This document shows positions 1 through 9,600 of a stretch of DNA of 64,000 bases, piece after piece; the first letter of the stretch is position 1; the number at the start of each line of letters is the position of its first letter. The position numbers and the translations under genes are program-made. The notes under the pieces are model-generated. The model did not search any database, was not told the origin of the DNA, and saw only the letters and a list, made by a program, of their open reading frames with translations. The stretch comes from Jiulongibacter sp024742395 (GTDB lineage: Bacteria; Bacteroidota; Bacteroidia; Cytophagales; Spirosomataceae), in assembly GCA_965249455.1 (NCBI GenBank), contig OZ252236.1:3906001-3970000 (forward strand). The letters run 5' to 3'.

Positions 1-42
1 CCTAAAAGAGCTGGTCTATTTTTTTTATCAAAATACCCTAAT

Positions 43-717
43 CTATAATGTATACTTTAACCCTAATCCACCACTAAGCGTTCTGCTTCTTACCGGTAAA
101 TCTACTACGCCGGTATCCAATACTCTGCTAAAACCATGGGCGTATCTACCTTCAGCAAAGATCCCAACCTTTTCAGAGACCGGTACCTCAAAACCTGCTG
201 CCACTACCCCACTGAACTCAAAAGGCTTAAAGAAGTTGTCGTTTAGCCCAAAATTCAAAGGAAAAATATCCAGCACCTTAATTCTCATATTGGCATCTGC
301 CATGTAACCTACAGCAGGCCCGATAGCCAGATAAGAATGTGCAGCTGATTTATCTCCAAAATGGAATTTTGCTAAAACCGGCACCTCTACATAATTGGCT
401 CTGAAGTTTACTTTACCATTTACAGGAATGTCTATTCCCAGGAATTCGCCACCTACATCGAAACCCTCACGAATAGCAAATCCTTTTTGAGTGTAAGAAA
501 CCTCCGGCTGAACAGAGAAATTTGAGGTAATCGGAATCTCCATAAAAATAGCCCCTCCCACCGCAGGCAAAAACTTAAAATCAGGTGTAACATTTTCGAT
601 TAAATCAAATTTGGTCAAAGTAGATCCACTAAAGGATCCTCTTAAACCAATGGCGTTTTGTGCCATTGCACCTGCAGTTGTTCCCAGAATAAGAATATAC
701 GTCAATAACTTTTTCAT
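43..717 (-). CDS. Outer membrane beta-barrel protein (OMP_b-brl family)
   Basis: Predicted 224-residue porin-like outer membrane protein. The chosen start gives a clean signal peptide: Lys-Lys, a hydrophobic stretch and an A-M-A/Q cleavage site near residue 19. An upstream in-frame ATG at 762 would add 15 residues and bury the signal. The mature part alternates polar and hydrophobic stretches with Gly/aromatic residues (for example FSVQPEVSYTQKGF, VEVPVLAKFHFG, GIFAEGRYAHGFSR) and ends in the aromatic-rich strand GGLGLKYTL, as expected for an eight-stranded barrel. The family is common in Bacteroidetes and rarely has a known substrate. The gene is divergent from the MarR gene and could be its target, but this is inferred from position only. 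Confidence 0.85.
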   Translation of the reverse strand: MKKLLTYILILGTTAGAMAQNAIGLRGSFSGSTLTKFDLIENVTPDFKFLPAVGGAIFMEIPITSNFSVQPEVSYTQKGFAIREGFDVGGEFLGIDIPVNGKVNFRANYVEVPVLAKFHFGDKSAAHSYLAIGPAVGYMADANMRIKVLDIFPLNFGLNDNFFKPFEFSGVVAAGFEVPVSEKVGIFAEGRYAHGFSRVLDTGVVDLPVRSRTLSGGLGLKYTL

Positions 718-848
718 ACCTAAAATCTTTGAGTTTACGTTTTGTACACTTCTTAGATGCACCGATTCCCTAAAGGGTTACATAATTAATTGTTAAGGGT
801 TCGTTAAGAAGCTTTGCTCTCTATACGCAGTATTCATTCAGCTCTTTA

Positions 849-856
849 TATATTTG
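849..856 (+). promoter_or_regulatory. Bacteroidetes -7 box upstream of the MarR gene
   Basis: TATATTTG matches the TAnnTTTG consensus, 23 bases before the ATG at 880. No convincing TTG -33 element was seen at the usual spacing, so this is a partial match. Confidence 0.4.
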
Positions 857-879
857 CCGTTTAACCCACTGATTTGTAG

Positions 880-1323
880 ATGACTCATTCTGACCAAAGG
901 GCCTATTTTTTCAAAATCGACACAACGGTAAAACGTGTTAGAAATTTTATGCAGAAGCAACTTAACATGGCAGGCATAGACTTAACCATTGATCAATGGG
1001 TGTTAATTGACCACCTTCTCCCCAGTCCGGGTATTTCTCAAAATGATTTAGCTCAGGCTACAGCAAAGGATGCACCTACTACCACACGAATCTTGGATAT
1101 ACTGCTAAAAAAAGGCCTTGTAGAGCGTAAAATCGCCAAGCTAGACAGAAGAAAATCCATGTTGTTTCTAACCGATGATGGCAAGAAAATGCATGAAAAA
1201 GCTTTCCCAATTGTGGCTCAGGTGCGTAGCAAGGCATGGGGAGCTCTTTCAGATGAAGACTTTGATAAACTGGTAAACATTATGGACACCATTTACGGAA
1301 ACCTTGAGGGTGCGAAAGGGTAG
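880..1323 (+). CDS. MarR family transcriptional regulator
   Basis: 147-residue winged-helix DNA-binding protein of typical MarR length. Residues about 40-105 form the wHTH: LTIDQWVLIDHL, then ISQNDLAQATAKDAPTTTRI as the recognition region, then the wing with the D-R-R-K motif (AKLDRRKSMLFLTDDGKK). Terminal helices would form the dimer interface. MarR proteins usually repress a neighbouring transporter or stress gene and are released by small phenolic or oxidised ligands. Candidate targets here are the divergent OMP gene and the downstream GntP permease. Neither link is proven by the sequence. Confidence 0.92.
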   Translation: MTHSDQRAYFFKIDTTVKRVRNFMQKQLNMAGIDLTIDQWVLIDHLLPSPGISQNDLAQATAKDAPTTTRILDILLKKGLVERKIAKLDRRKSMLFLTDDGKKMHEKAFPIVAQVRSKAWGALSDEDFDKLVNIMDTIYGNLEGAKG

Positions 1324-1514
1324 TGATATGCCGCCGTACTCAGTAGGCTGTTTTTTGTTTTCAGTCTACAATTACAGCCGCGGGCACTTTATAATTGCCA
1401 AAAGTCCAAAATCTTCTTCTTTCATCTTCATTCTTTCCTAAGTAAACAATCACATTTGCACAGGCCAACAAATTTTCCGTTTTTCGGTCTTTCAAAATTC
1501 AACCCTATACCTTT

Positions 1515-2822
1515 ATGCCATTAGTTATTGCCCTTCTTGGGATATTAGCACTGATACTGCTTATAGCTGTAGTAAAACTCGATACCTTTCTTTCTTTTGT
1601 TATAGTCTCCATCGGGATAGGACTGGCCAGCGGCCTAGATGTAATAGAAGTGGGAAAAGCCATTCAAGGAGGAGTAGGTGGTACTCTGGGTGATTTAACA
1701 CTAATTATTGGTTTTGGAGCCATGCTTGGTAAGCTCGTTGCAGAAAGTGGTGCAGCTCACAAAATTACGGACGCACTTATCAAGCTGGTAGGAACAAAAA
1801 ATCTACAATGGGGACTCGCTTTGGCAGGTTTTATTATCGGAATACCTCTTTTTTATAATGCAGGATTCATTATTGTTATTCCTTTGATTTTTGCGGTGGC
1901 ACAGGCCTCCGGTTTTAATATGCTTTATGTAGGTATCCCTATGTTAGCCTCTCTATCTGTAGCTCATGGCTATTTACCTCCTCACCCCTCTCCTGCTGCC
2001 ATTTCGCTTCAGTTAAATGCTGATTTAGGAAAGACACTCATTTATGGTTTAATCGTTTCTATTCCTGCAATCGCTATTGCCGGACCTATCTTCGCCAAAA
2101 CACTTAAAAATTATGAAGTGAATGTAGATGCTTCACTTTTTGGCTTTAAAGAAATTAAGAAAGAGGATCAACCTGGCCTTGGAATAAGCCTTTGGGTAGC
2201 CTTAATGCCGGTTATTTTACTTTCAGCTTTTTCTGTCATCAAGAATTATTTTCCGGATAGTCAAATTATCAAACTGCTGGCAGAGCCCTATTTTGGTATG
2301 TTACTGTCAGTTTTTTTTGCTGTTTACTTTTTAGGCATCAGACAGGGCAGAACATTGGAAGATGTATCTAAATCTTTGGCCGAATCTTTTAAAGACATCT
2401 CGGTTATCTTGCTCATTATTGCGGGAGCCGGGGCTCTCAAAGAAATACTCTCAGCGTCAGGCACCAGTACCTATATAGGTGAAATGCTTCAAGGTGTAAA
2501 CATAAACCCTCTTGTTTTGGGCTGGGCCACTGCCGCGTTTATCCGTGTTTGTGTAGGCTCTGCCACGGTCTCCGGACTTACAGCGGTGGGCATTTTAGCC
2601 CCACTTTTCGCTTCTCAACCAGACTTCCAACCTGAGCTAATGGTTTTAGCTATAGGTAGTGGTAGTTTAATTATGGGTCACATGAACGACGGCGGTTTCT
2701 GGCTCTTCAAAGAATACTTTAACTTGTCCATAAAAGATACGCTAAAAACCTGGACAGTGATGGAAACGCTTGTTTCTGTAGTAGGCTTAATTGGCGTATT
2801 GGTTCTAAGTATGTTTGTGTAA
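1515..2822 (+). CDS. GntP family permease (gluconate/organic acid:H+ symporter)
   Basis: 435-residue integral inner membrane protein with about 12 hydrophobic segments. It carries family hallmarks such as IGFGAMLGKLVAESGAA near residues 66-82, the HGYLPPHPSPAA stretch around residue 150, and the C-terminal GSATVSGLTAVGIL and MGHMNDGGFWLFKEYF regions. GntP proteins import gluconate or related sugar acids, and some carry fructuronate or glycerate. No kinase or dehydratase gene lies next to it, so the substrate cannot be inferred from context. It is monocistronic by spacing (191 bp from the MarR gene, 234 bp to the next gene). No clear terminator follows. Confidence 0.92.
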   Translation: MPLVIALLGILALILLIAVVKLDTFLSFVIVSIGIGLASGLDVIEVGKAIQGGVGGTLGDLTLIIGFGAMLGKLVAESGAAHKITDALIKLVGTKNLQWGLALAGFIIGIPLFYNAGFIIVIPLIFAVAQASGFNMLYVGIPMLASLSVAHGYLPPHPSPAAISLQLNADLGKTLIYGLIVSIPAIAIAGPIFAKTLKNYEVNVDASLFGFKEIKKEDQPGLGISLWVALMPVILLSAFSVIKNYFPDSQIIKLLAEPYFGMLLSVFFAVYFLGIRQGRTLEDVSKSLAESFKDISVILLIIAGAGALKEILSASGTSTYIGEMLQGVNINPLVLGWATAAFIRVCVGSATVSGLTAVGILAPLFASQPDFQPELMVLAIGSGSLIMGHMNDGGFWLFKEYFNLSIKDTLKTWTVMETLVSVVGLIGVLVLSMFV

Positions 2823-3056
2823 TTACACATAATCTACAGCAAATTCAGCTTTGGTGAAGCCTAAGGACTAGTTATGCAAACTGATGTTTAAATAATCGGG
2901 GTTTTAATCAAATTTCGAGGAACATTTTAGTCAACTGTGGTTATTAAACTCCAAGTATAAGGGCTTATACTCTACACACTTTGGTAGCTTTTTCAGTGGC
3001 ACATTATTTTTAATCCTCTGATTGTAAGTTTATTTAAATTATTAAATCATACAATT

Positions 3057-3554
3057 ATGAGTACTAAAGCAAAAAATCTTGAAGAACTTTTTGAAGATGG
3101 ACTTAAAGACATCTATTGGGCAGAAAAAAAACTGGTAAAATCTTTACCAGAAATGGAAGAGAAGGCTACCAACGAAAAACTTAAGAAATCTCTTAAGGAT
3201 CATTTAAAAGAAACTGAAAAGCAAGTAGAAAGACTGGAAGAGGTCTTCAAATCTATTGACAAAAAACCTACGGCCAAAAAATGTGAGGCCATGGCCGGAC
3301 TTATTGAAGAAGGAGAAGAAATTATTGAAGAGACAGAAAGTGGTGATGTTCGTGATGCCGGAATTATCATGGCCTGCCAAAAAGTAGAACATTATGAAAT
3401 CGCCTCCTATGGAACTCTTGCGGCTTTTGCAAAAGTTTTGGGTTACAAAAAAGCCGTTAAACTGCTACTTGAAACCTTGGAAGAGGAGAAGAATGCAGAT
3501 GAGCATCTATCTGAAATTGCCGACACAGCATTAAATACCGAAGCCATTTCTTAG
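3057..3554 (+). CDS. DUF892 / YciE-type ferritin-like protein
   Basis: 165-residue, highly charged, almost wholly helical protein matching the DUF892 (YciE/YciF) family across its length. It has an N-terminal LEELFEDGLKDIYWAEKKL helix, then helices rich in Glu and Lys with HLKETEKQVERLEEVF and CQKVEHYEIASYGTL. The last contains the Glu and His residues of a four-helix-bundle, ferritin-like fold. Members are cytosolic and associated with general stress responses; the molecular role is unsettled. The gene stands alone and is closed by a strong terminator at 3575-3620. Confidence 0.9.
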   Translation: MSTKAKNLEELFEDGLKDIYWAEKKLVKSLPEMEEKATNEKLKKSLKDHLKETEKQVERLEEVFKSIDKKPTAKKCEAMAGLIEEGEEIIEETESGDVRDAGIIMACQKVEHYEIASYGTLAAFAKVLGYKKAVKLLLETLEEEKNADEHLSEIADTALNTEAIS

Positions 3555-3574
3555 TCAAACGATAAGTGTAAATT

Positions 3575-3620
3575 GCTAAAGTAGAGCTCTTTTGATTTAA
3601 GAGTTCTGCTTTAGCTTTTT
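3575..3620 (+). terminator. Rho-independent terminator of the DUF892 gene
   Basis: A 17-bp stem (3575-3591 with 3599-3615, G-U pairs allowed) closes a 7-base loop and is followed by five T at 3616-3620. It lies 21 bases after the stop codon. Confidence 0.85.
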
Positions 3621-3753
3621 AACCAAAACCCTGAATTCTTGTTTAGTTAGTTCAGATTCCCGATTTAAACCTTGAATTCTGAGCACTTTTCCCTACAATA
3701 AATCCATTTATTCAGAACTGAACCAATAACTTTACCCCTTTAAAGCGAAACTG

Positions 3754-4077
3754 TTGAAAAAATATCTCAAATCTGATTTCGAAGATCTTGTAACGAGCGG
3801 AAAAACCTGCATGGTTACTGACAAAATCACCGTAGAAGGCATGCCTGTAGGTTATATGTATAGAGAAACTCCGGATGACGAGGATGATTCTGGCTGGCGT
3901 TTTATGTCTGGTACTGAAGATGAAGATTATATGTCAGATCCTGAAAACACCTTGGTTTGTGATTTAAACGTGGTGGCTAATTACGACAAAGCCATCATCC
4001 CGATGATCAAAAAGCCCATTGGTTCAGAATGGGAAAGAGCCGAGGGTCAGGACTATTTCAGACGTCTAAGGGATTAG
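3754..4077 (+). CDS. DUF2185 (Imm33-like) domain protein
   Basis: 107-residue acidic cytosolic protein. The core from about residue 20 to 95 (VTDKITVEG, VGYMYRETPDDEDDSGWRF, SGTEDEDYMSDP, IIPMIKKPIGSEWER) is the DUF2185 signature. Members of this family include predicted immunity proteins (Imm33 group), but most occur as solitary housekeeping-like genes. No toxin gene is adjacent, so an immunity role is not supported here. The start is TTG. No ATG occurs before residue 20, which would cut into the domain, so TTG is preferred. Function unknown. Confidence 0.8.
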   Translation: MKKYLKSDFEDLVTSGKTCMVTDKITVEGMPVGYMYRETPDDEDDSGWRFMSGTEDEDYMSDPENTLVCDLNVVANYDKAIIPMIKKPIGSEWERAEGQDYFRRLRD

Positions 4078-4164
4078 AAATTTAAAAGCAATTAATACTG
4101 TCTCGCAAAAAAATATTCCGCCATTCTTTATAGATATTTGTCTTCACCTTAAAGAATTCCAGCT

Positions 4165-4626
4165 ATGCCAAAGGATATGATTATTGAGAAGTCCGTTGTA
4201 ATCAATAAACCGAAAAAAGACATATATGACTATCTGAAAAATATCCGTAATCAGGATGAATTCAGTATTTGGAACATGACGGATCCAAATCAAAAAGTGG
4301 CCACCACAGGTACAGATGGTACGGTAGGCTTTATTTACAGCTGGGATAGCCAAAACAAAAATGTTGGGGCTGGCAGTCAGGAAATAACCCTTTTAATTCC
4401 TAACGAACGTATTGATTGCGACCTCAGATTTGAAAGGCCCATGAAAAACGTAGCTAAAGCTTCTTTTGTGCTTGAAGAGATTTCGAAAAAAGAAACAAAA
4501 GTGAACTGGACTTTTAGAGGCCCCACCAAATTCCCGATGAGTCTTTTCTCTTTTATATTTAAAAAAATGCTTGGTAAAGACATGGCCAAAAGTATGGATA
4601 ATCTTAAAGCGAAAATGGAGGCCTAA
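4165..4626 (+). CDS. SRPBCC (START-like/polyketide cyclase) family protein
   Basis: 153-residue protein with the helix-grip fold pattern: an opening strand (IIEKSVVINKPKKDIYDYL), a central hydrophobic cavity region, and a closing long helix (FIFKKMLGKDMAKSMDNLK). The family binds hydrophobic small molecules. Members in this subgroup have no assigned ligand. It follows the DUF2185 gene by 87 bp on the same strand and may be cotranscribed. It is not followed by a recognisable terminator. Confidence 0.85.
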   Translation: MPKDMIIEKSVVINKPKKDIYDYLKNIRNQDEFSIWNMTDPNQKVATTGTDGTVGFIYSWDSQNKNVGAGSQEITLLIPNERIDCDLRFERPMKNVAKASFVLEEISKKETKVNWTFRGPTKFPMSLFSFIFKKMLGKDMAKSMDNLKAKMEA

Positions 4627-5040
4627 TGTCATTTTCGTCAAAGTCGATCTAAGAAAAAAACAATAAAATTTGACTTCAAAGATTCAAGATACGTATATAG
4701 TTAAAAGTTCTAAAACAAAGTGGTTCAACTTAAAGCATTGATACTTTTTTGTTAGAAAAGAGGACTTATTTGCATTTTAAAAAGTTGTCCTTTTCGTGCT
4801 CAGAGCCATCGCCAAGGCCGAAAGTCGACATTTTTATGCCTCTCTTCTCCAAAATTCATGCAATGGCAACTCCTGACTTGCATTAGCATCTAATAGACTA
4901 TTTATTAGCGAGAAGATAAATATTGGGTCAAAAACCTTCATCCGAGGCTAAATAGGCCTGATTGTATCTTTCAGAGTACTAATTGTACCAATGAAGAGGA
5001 TGACAGTTTTGGGATAAAACAGTAGAGATATTGTTTAATC
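4627..5040. other. Intergenic region, 414 bp, no gene recognised
   Basis: AT-rich spacer between the SRPBCC gene and a small predicted secreted protein. No tRNA, convincing terminator, repeat or conserved open frame was seen. It should hold the promoter for the downstream small gene and efflux operon. Only degenerate -7 matches are visible, for example a TTG at about 4750 followed by an ACTTATTTGC stretch, which does not match TAnnTTTG. Confidence 0.5.
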
Positions 5041-5421
5041 ATGAAGAGGGAAAGAAACGCGTTCTACGAAGTAATTTTAAAACTCTTGGTTATCGTCTGC
5101 ATAGGCTTTACATATGCTGATGCTAATGGCTCATTTATTGATTCCAATCTTAGCACAAACTTCAAACTCGGAGATCACTCTGGCTTAAAGATCAAAAAGA
5201 AAAGGGATTTCACAAATCATACATCAGGAACATGTACCATCCATGATGGCACCATAGAGTATAATGACTCACAGACGGTTCCTCTTTTCATAAGTGCTGA
5301 ACTTGAGGCAAAAAACTGTATTCCACAAGCCCGAAAAATATCAGAAAATAATCACCTGAATGAGGATCAGTTTCATCCCGAGAGACAGATCCCACCTCCT
5401 CAGTTACTTTTTACCTGTTAG
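5041..5421 (+). CDS. Small predicted secreted protein preceding an RND efflux operon
   Basis: 126 residues, not recognised. Residues 1-10 are charged, 11-27 form a hydrophobic signal-like segment (VILKLLVIVCIGFTYADA), and the rest is polar with two cysteines in the body (CTIHDG and NCIP) and a C-terminal PPPQLLFTC. It ends 77 bp before the efflux adaptor on the same strand and is probably in the same transcript. A small exported accessory or sensor role for the pump is possible but purely positional. It could also be a non-coding 5' leader with a chance open frame. Confidence 0.5.
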   Translation: MKRERNAFYEVILKLLVIVCIGFTYADANGSFIDSNLSTNFKLGDHSGLKIKKKRDFTNHTSGTCTIHDGTIEYNDSQTVPLFISAELEAKNCIPQARKISENNHLNEDQFHPERQIPPPQLLFTC

Positions 5422-5498
5422 ACTTATAGCTGCACCTGTCGCACCCATAAGCAGGAATTTACTAATCACTACTATTTAATAAACAATTTTCTGTCTGT

Positions 5499-6626
5499 AT
5501 GAAACTTATACGTACGTACCTATTGATAGGTACCATCGCCTTGCTTTGGTCTTGCTCCGAAGAGAAAAGCGATATGAAACAGTCGTCTCCTACTGAAGAC
5601 GCTTATTTGGTAATTAAACCAATTATAAAAACTACCAACAAACAACTGGAGTATGTGGCTGAAATAAACGCCCAACTCAATGTAGAAATCAGAACGAAAA
5701 TTAAAGGCTATGTAGATAAGGTATTTGTAGATGAAGGAAGAACCGTAAAAAGGGGGCAGCCTCTCTTTTTAATAAGCAATACCCTGAACCAGCAAGAACT
5801 TAGCCGTACGCAAGCCTTGGTAAAAATGGCTGAAGCTGAGTTAAAAGCTACGCAAATTGAGCTCGAAAATGCCATTAAGCTGAATCAGAAAAATATCATT
5901 TCTAAAGCTGAGTTAAGTTTGGCAGAAGCCAAAGTAGAGGCAAGTAATGCCAAAGTGGCTGAGGCAAAATCAGATGTAGCACGAGCTAAACTGAATGTTT
6001 CATTTTCTGAAATAAGAGCTCCATTTGATGGAATTATTAACAGACTACCCAATAAGGCCGGAAGTTTAGTGGAAGAAGGCACCCTTCTTACCACCATTTC
6101 AAACAATGATGACATTTTCACTTACTTTAATGTATCTGAAAAGGATTATCTGGATTTGATAACCATCAAAAAAGAAGGGGTACCAAGAAACGTTTCCTTA
6201 CTTCTTGCCAATGGATCAAAATATCCACATACAGGCATCATAGAAACCACAGAAAGTGAATTTGATAAAAGTACAGGAAACATTGCCTTCAGGGCACGAT
6301 TCCCCAATCCCGAAAAAATATTAAAACATGGTGGAAGTGGTAAGGTAGTCATTGACAATCTTGTTCATAACGCTATTCATATTCCGCAAAAATCCACCTT
6401 TGAAATACAAGACAAACTGTACATCTACGTGCTGGATGACAACAATGTATTACAACAGAGGTCTATTGAACCAATTTTTAGAATACCTCACTATTACATT
6501 GTAGATGAGGGCATTGACCCTGACGAAATAATTCTTTTTGAAGGAGTGCAAAATGTAAAGGGTGGAGATAAAATAACCACTACCCTGATTTCAAGAGAAG
6601 AGGCAGAAAGAAGTATTAATCAGTAA
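5499..6626 (+). CDS. RND efflux periplasmic adaptor lipoprotein (AcrA/MexE type)
   Basis: 375-residue membrane fusion protein. It is exported and lipid-anchored: an N-terminal hydrophobic segment ends in the lipobox L-W-S-C with Cys19. It then shows a barrel-sandwich half (GYVDKVFVDEGRTVKRGQPL), a coiled-coil hairpin of Ala/Glu/Lys heptads at about 105-160, the second lipoyl half (FSEIRAPFDGIINR), and beta-barrel and membrane-proximal domains. It links the inner membrane pump to the outer membrane channel. It is the first gene of a tight three-gene operon, 5 bp before the pump gene. Substrates cannot be read from the sequence. Confidence 0.95.
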   Translation: MKLIRTYLLIGTIALLWSCSEEKSDMKQSSPTEDAYLVIKPIIKTTNKQLEYVAEINAQLNVEIRTKIKGYVDKVFVDEGRTVKRGQPLFLISNTLNQQELSRTQALVKMAEAELKATQIELENAIKLNQKNIISKAELSLAEAKVEASNAKVAEAKSDVARAKLNVSFSEIRAPFDGIINRLPNKAGSLVEEGTLLTTISNNDDIFTYFNVSEKDYLDLITIKKEGVPRNVSLLLANGSKYPHTGIIETTESEFDKSTGNIAFRARFPNPEKILKHGGSGKVVIDNLVHNAIHIPQKSTFEIQDKLYIYVLDDNNVLQQRSIEPIFRIPHYYIVDEGIDPDEIILFEGVQNVKGGDKITTTLISREEAERSINQ

Positions 6627-6631
6627 ACAAA

Positions 6632-9600
6632 ATGTTCCAAAAGTTTATTCATAGACCCGTATTATCAATTGTAATATCGGTTCTCATCGTATTAATAGGG
6701 ACCATCTCCCTTTTTCAGCTACCCGTAACTCAATACCCGGACATTGCTCCTCCTGAGGTTAATGTAACCACTAAGTTTACCGGGGCTAACGCAGATGCTG
6801 TAGTAAAAGCGGTAATTACACCGCTTGAAAGAGCTATCAATGGTGTACCAGGCATGTCTTACATGAGTTCTGTATCTGGTAACGACGGTACAGGTGTAAT
6901 TCAAATCATTTTTAAAGCAGGGGTAGATCCAGACGTAGCTGCGGTAAATGTACAAAACCGTGTTACTTCTGTCATTGATGAGTTACCCGAAGAGGCCATT
7001 CGAGCCGGGGTAATTGTAGAAAAGGTACAGAACAGTATGCTCATGTACCTGAATATCCTCAGTGAAGACAAAGAGCTTGACGAGAAATTCCTATACAATT
7101 TCGTGGATATCAATGTTCTTAAAGAGCTCAAACGAATAGAAGGTGTTGGGTTTGCAGAGCTTCTGGGTTCCAGAGATTATGCAATGCGTGTTTGGCTAAA
7201 GCCAGATAAAATGCAGATGTACAATATCTCTGCTGATGAAGTCATAGAGCGACTCAAAAAACAGAATGTTGAAGCAGCACCCGGTAAAATAGGAGAAAGT
7301 TCTGGTAAGACCTCTCAAACCTTACAGTATGTACTGAGATATACAGGTAAAATTAATTCTCAAAAAGGTTACGAAGACCTGGTTATTAAGAGCAATCCGG
7401 AAGGTGATATTCTGAGACTGAAAGATATAGCGGACGTAGAATTCGACTCACAGGATTACGATGTTTTATCTAAAGAAAATGGAAAACCATCCGGCTCTAT
7501 AATGATAAAGCAAAGACCTGGGAGTAACGCCAAAGATGTGATTGAAAACATCAAAACCAGAATGGCAGAGTTAAAAGAGTCAAGTTTTCCGCCGGGAATG
7601 GATTACACCATTGGCTATGACGTTTCAGCTTTCTTAGATGCTTCCATAGAAGTGGTTTTACATACTCTTTTTGAGGCCTTTTTATTAGTGGCTTTGGTAA
7701 TTTTCATCTTTTTACAAGATTTCCGCTCTACTATTATTCCTGTCTTAGCAGTTCCCGTATCCTTAATTGGTACCTTCTTTTTTATGCAAATGCTCGGGTT
7801 TTCATTAAATCTGATCACGCTATTTGCATTGGTTTTGGCCATAGGTATAGTGGTGGATAATGCCATAGTGGTAATTGAAGCTGTTCATGCCAAAATGAAA
7901 CAAAAACATTTAAAACCACTAGAAGCCACTGAAGAAGCTATGTCTGAGATTAGCGGAGCAATTATCGCCATTACCCTGGTAATGGCAGCGGTGTTTATTC
8001 CAGTTGCCTTTATGCAGGGTTCCAGCGGGATATTCTACAGACAGTTCTCCCTTACTATGGCGGTGGCAATTGTACTATCAGGTGTTACTGCCCTTACCTT
8101 AACACCTGCACTTTGTGGCCTATTTCTTAAAGAAACCCATGGTACCAAGAAAGGACTTCTGGCCAAGTTCTTTGATGGTTTTAACAGATGGTATGATGGA
8201 CTTTCTGGAGGATATCAAAAACTACTGGGGATCATTGCTAACAGAACAGTAATCACCTTTGGTGTTTTGATTATTTTCTGTGCTGGTGCAGGACTTACGG
8301 CAGGGCTGGTACCCGCCGGCTTTATTCCTGAAGAAGATCAGGGAGCATTTTATGCTAACATCACAACACCCTCAGGGGCCACTCTTGAAAGAACAGAAAA
8401 GGTAGTAGATGAAGTGCAGGCTTTGGCAAACTCCATGGATGAAGTAAGTACTGTTTCCAGTCTTGCGGGTTTCAGTACGGTTTCTGACGGAACAGGTTCT
8501 ATTTATGGAATGAACCTCATCAGCTTAAAAAGTTGGAAAGACAGAAAAAGGTCCGATAAAGAAATTATTGAAGATCTGACCATGAAGGCCAAACATATCA
8601 AAGACGCTACCATTGAGTTTTTTACGCCGCCACCCGTACCAGGGTATGGTAACTCCAGTGGTTTTGAGCTAAGACTCTTGAATCGGTCTGGCTCTGAAGA
8701 TATCAGTGACCTTCAGGAAGCAGCAGACAATTTTGTGGAGGAGCTCAACAAACGCCCTGAGATAGTCAACGCTTTCACAACGTTCAATGCTCGTTTTCCG
8801 CAGTTTATGTTGGATATTGATGAAGACAAAGCAGCTCAAAAAGGCATAACAGCAGAAAATGCCATGAGCAATTTACAAACGCTTGTGGGTAGCGAATACG
8901 CCACGAATTTCATTCGTTTTGGTCAAATGTACAAAGTGATGGTTCAGTCTTTACCAGAGTACAGAGCCCAGCCGGAAGACCTTTTAAAACTTACAGTTAA
9001 GAACGATGCAGGGGAGCTTGTCCCCTACTCTTCTTTCATTTCATTGAAGAAAGTGTATGGTACAGAGCAGTTAACCCGATACAATATGTACCCTTCAGCT
9101 ATGATTAACGGGCAGCCTGCTCCTGGTTTCAGTAGTGGACAGGCCATTGAAGCCATTAAGGAAGTGGCTGCTGAAAAATTACCAAAAACCTTCACATATG
9201 ACTGGGCTGGAGCCTCCAGAGATCAGGCCAATGCAGGTAACGAAACGATTATTATTTTCGTGATTTGCTTGCTCTTTGTTTACCTAATTCTGGCCGCTCA
9301 GTACGAAAGTTTTCTTTTGCCAATGCCAATTCTACTGTCGCTACCTATCGGGATTTTCGGTGCACTTTTCTTTCTTCTTATACTCGGGCTTGAGAATAAT
9401 ATTTATGCACAGATCTCCATGGTAATGCTCATAGGTATTCTTGGTAAAAACGCCATTTTGATTGTGGAGTTTGCAGTTCTGATCAGAGAACAGCAAAAAC
9501 TCAGTCCATTAAAGGCGGCGATTGAAGCCGCTACTGCCCGATTACGTCCTATTCTTATGACTTCTTTTGCTTTCATTGCCGGGCTTGTCCCGCTGATGCT

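Noticed and set aside
3754..4077. Toxin-immunity system based on the Imm33-like DUF2185 protein
   Set aside because: No toxin, polymorphic toxin C-terminus or secretion gene is adjacent.
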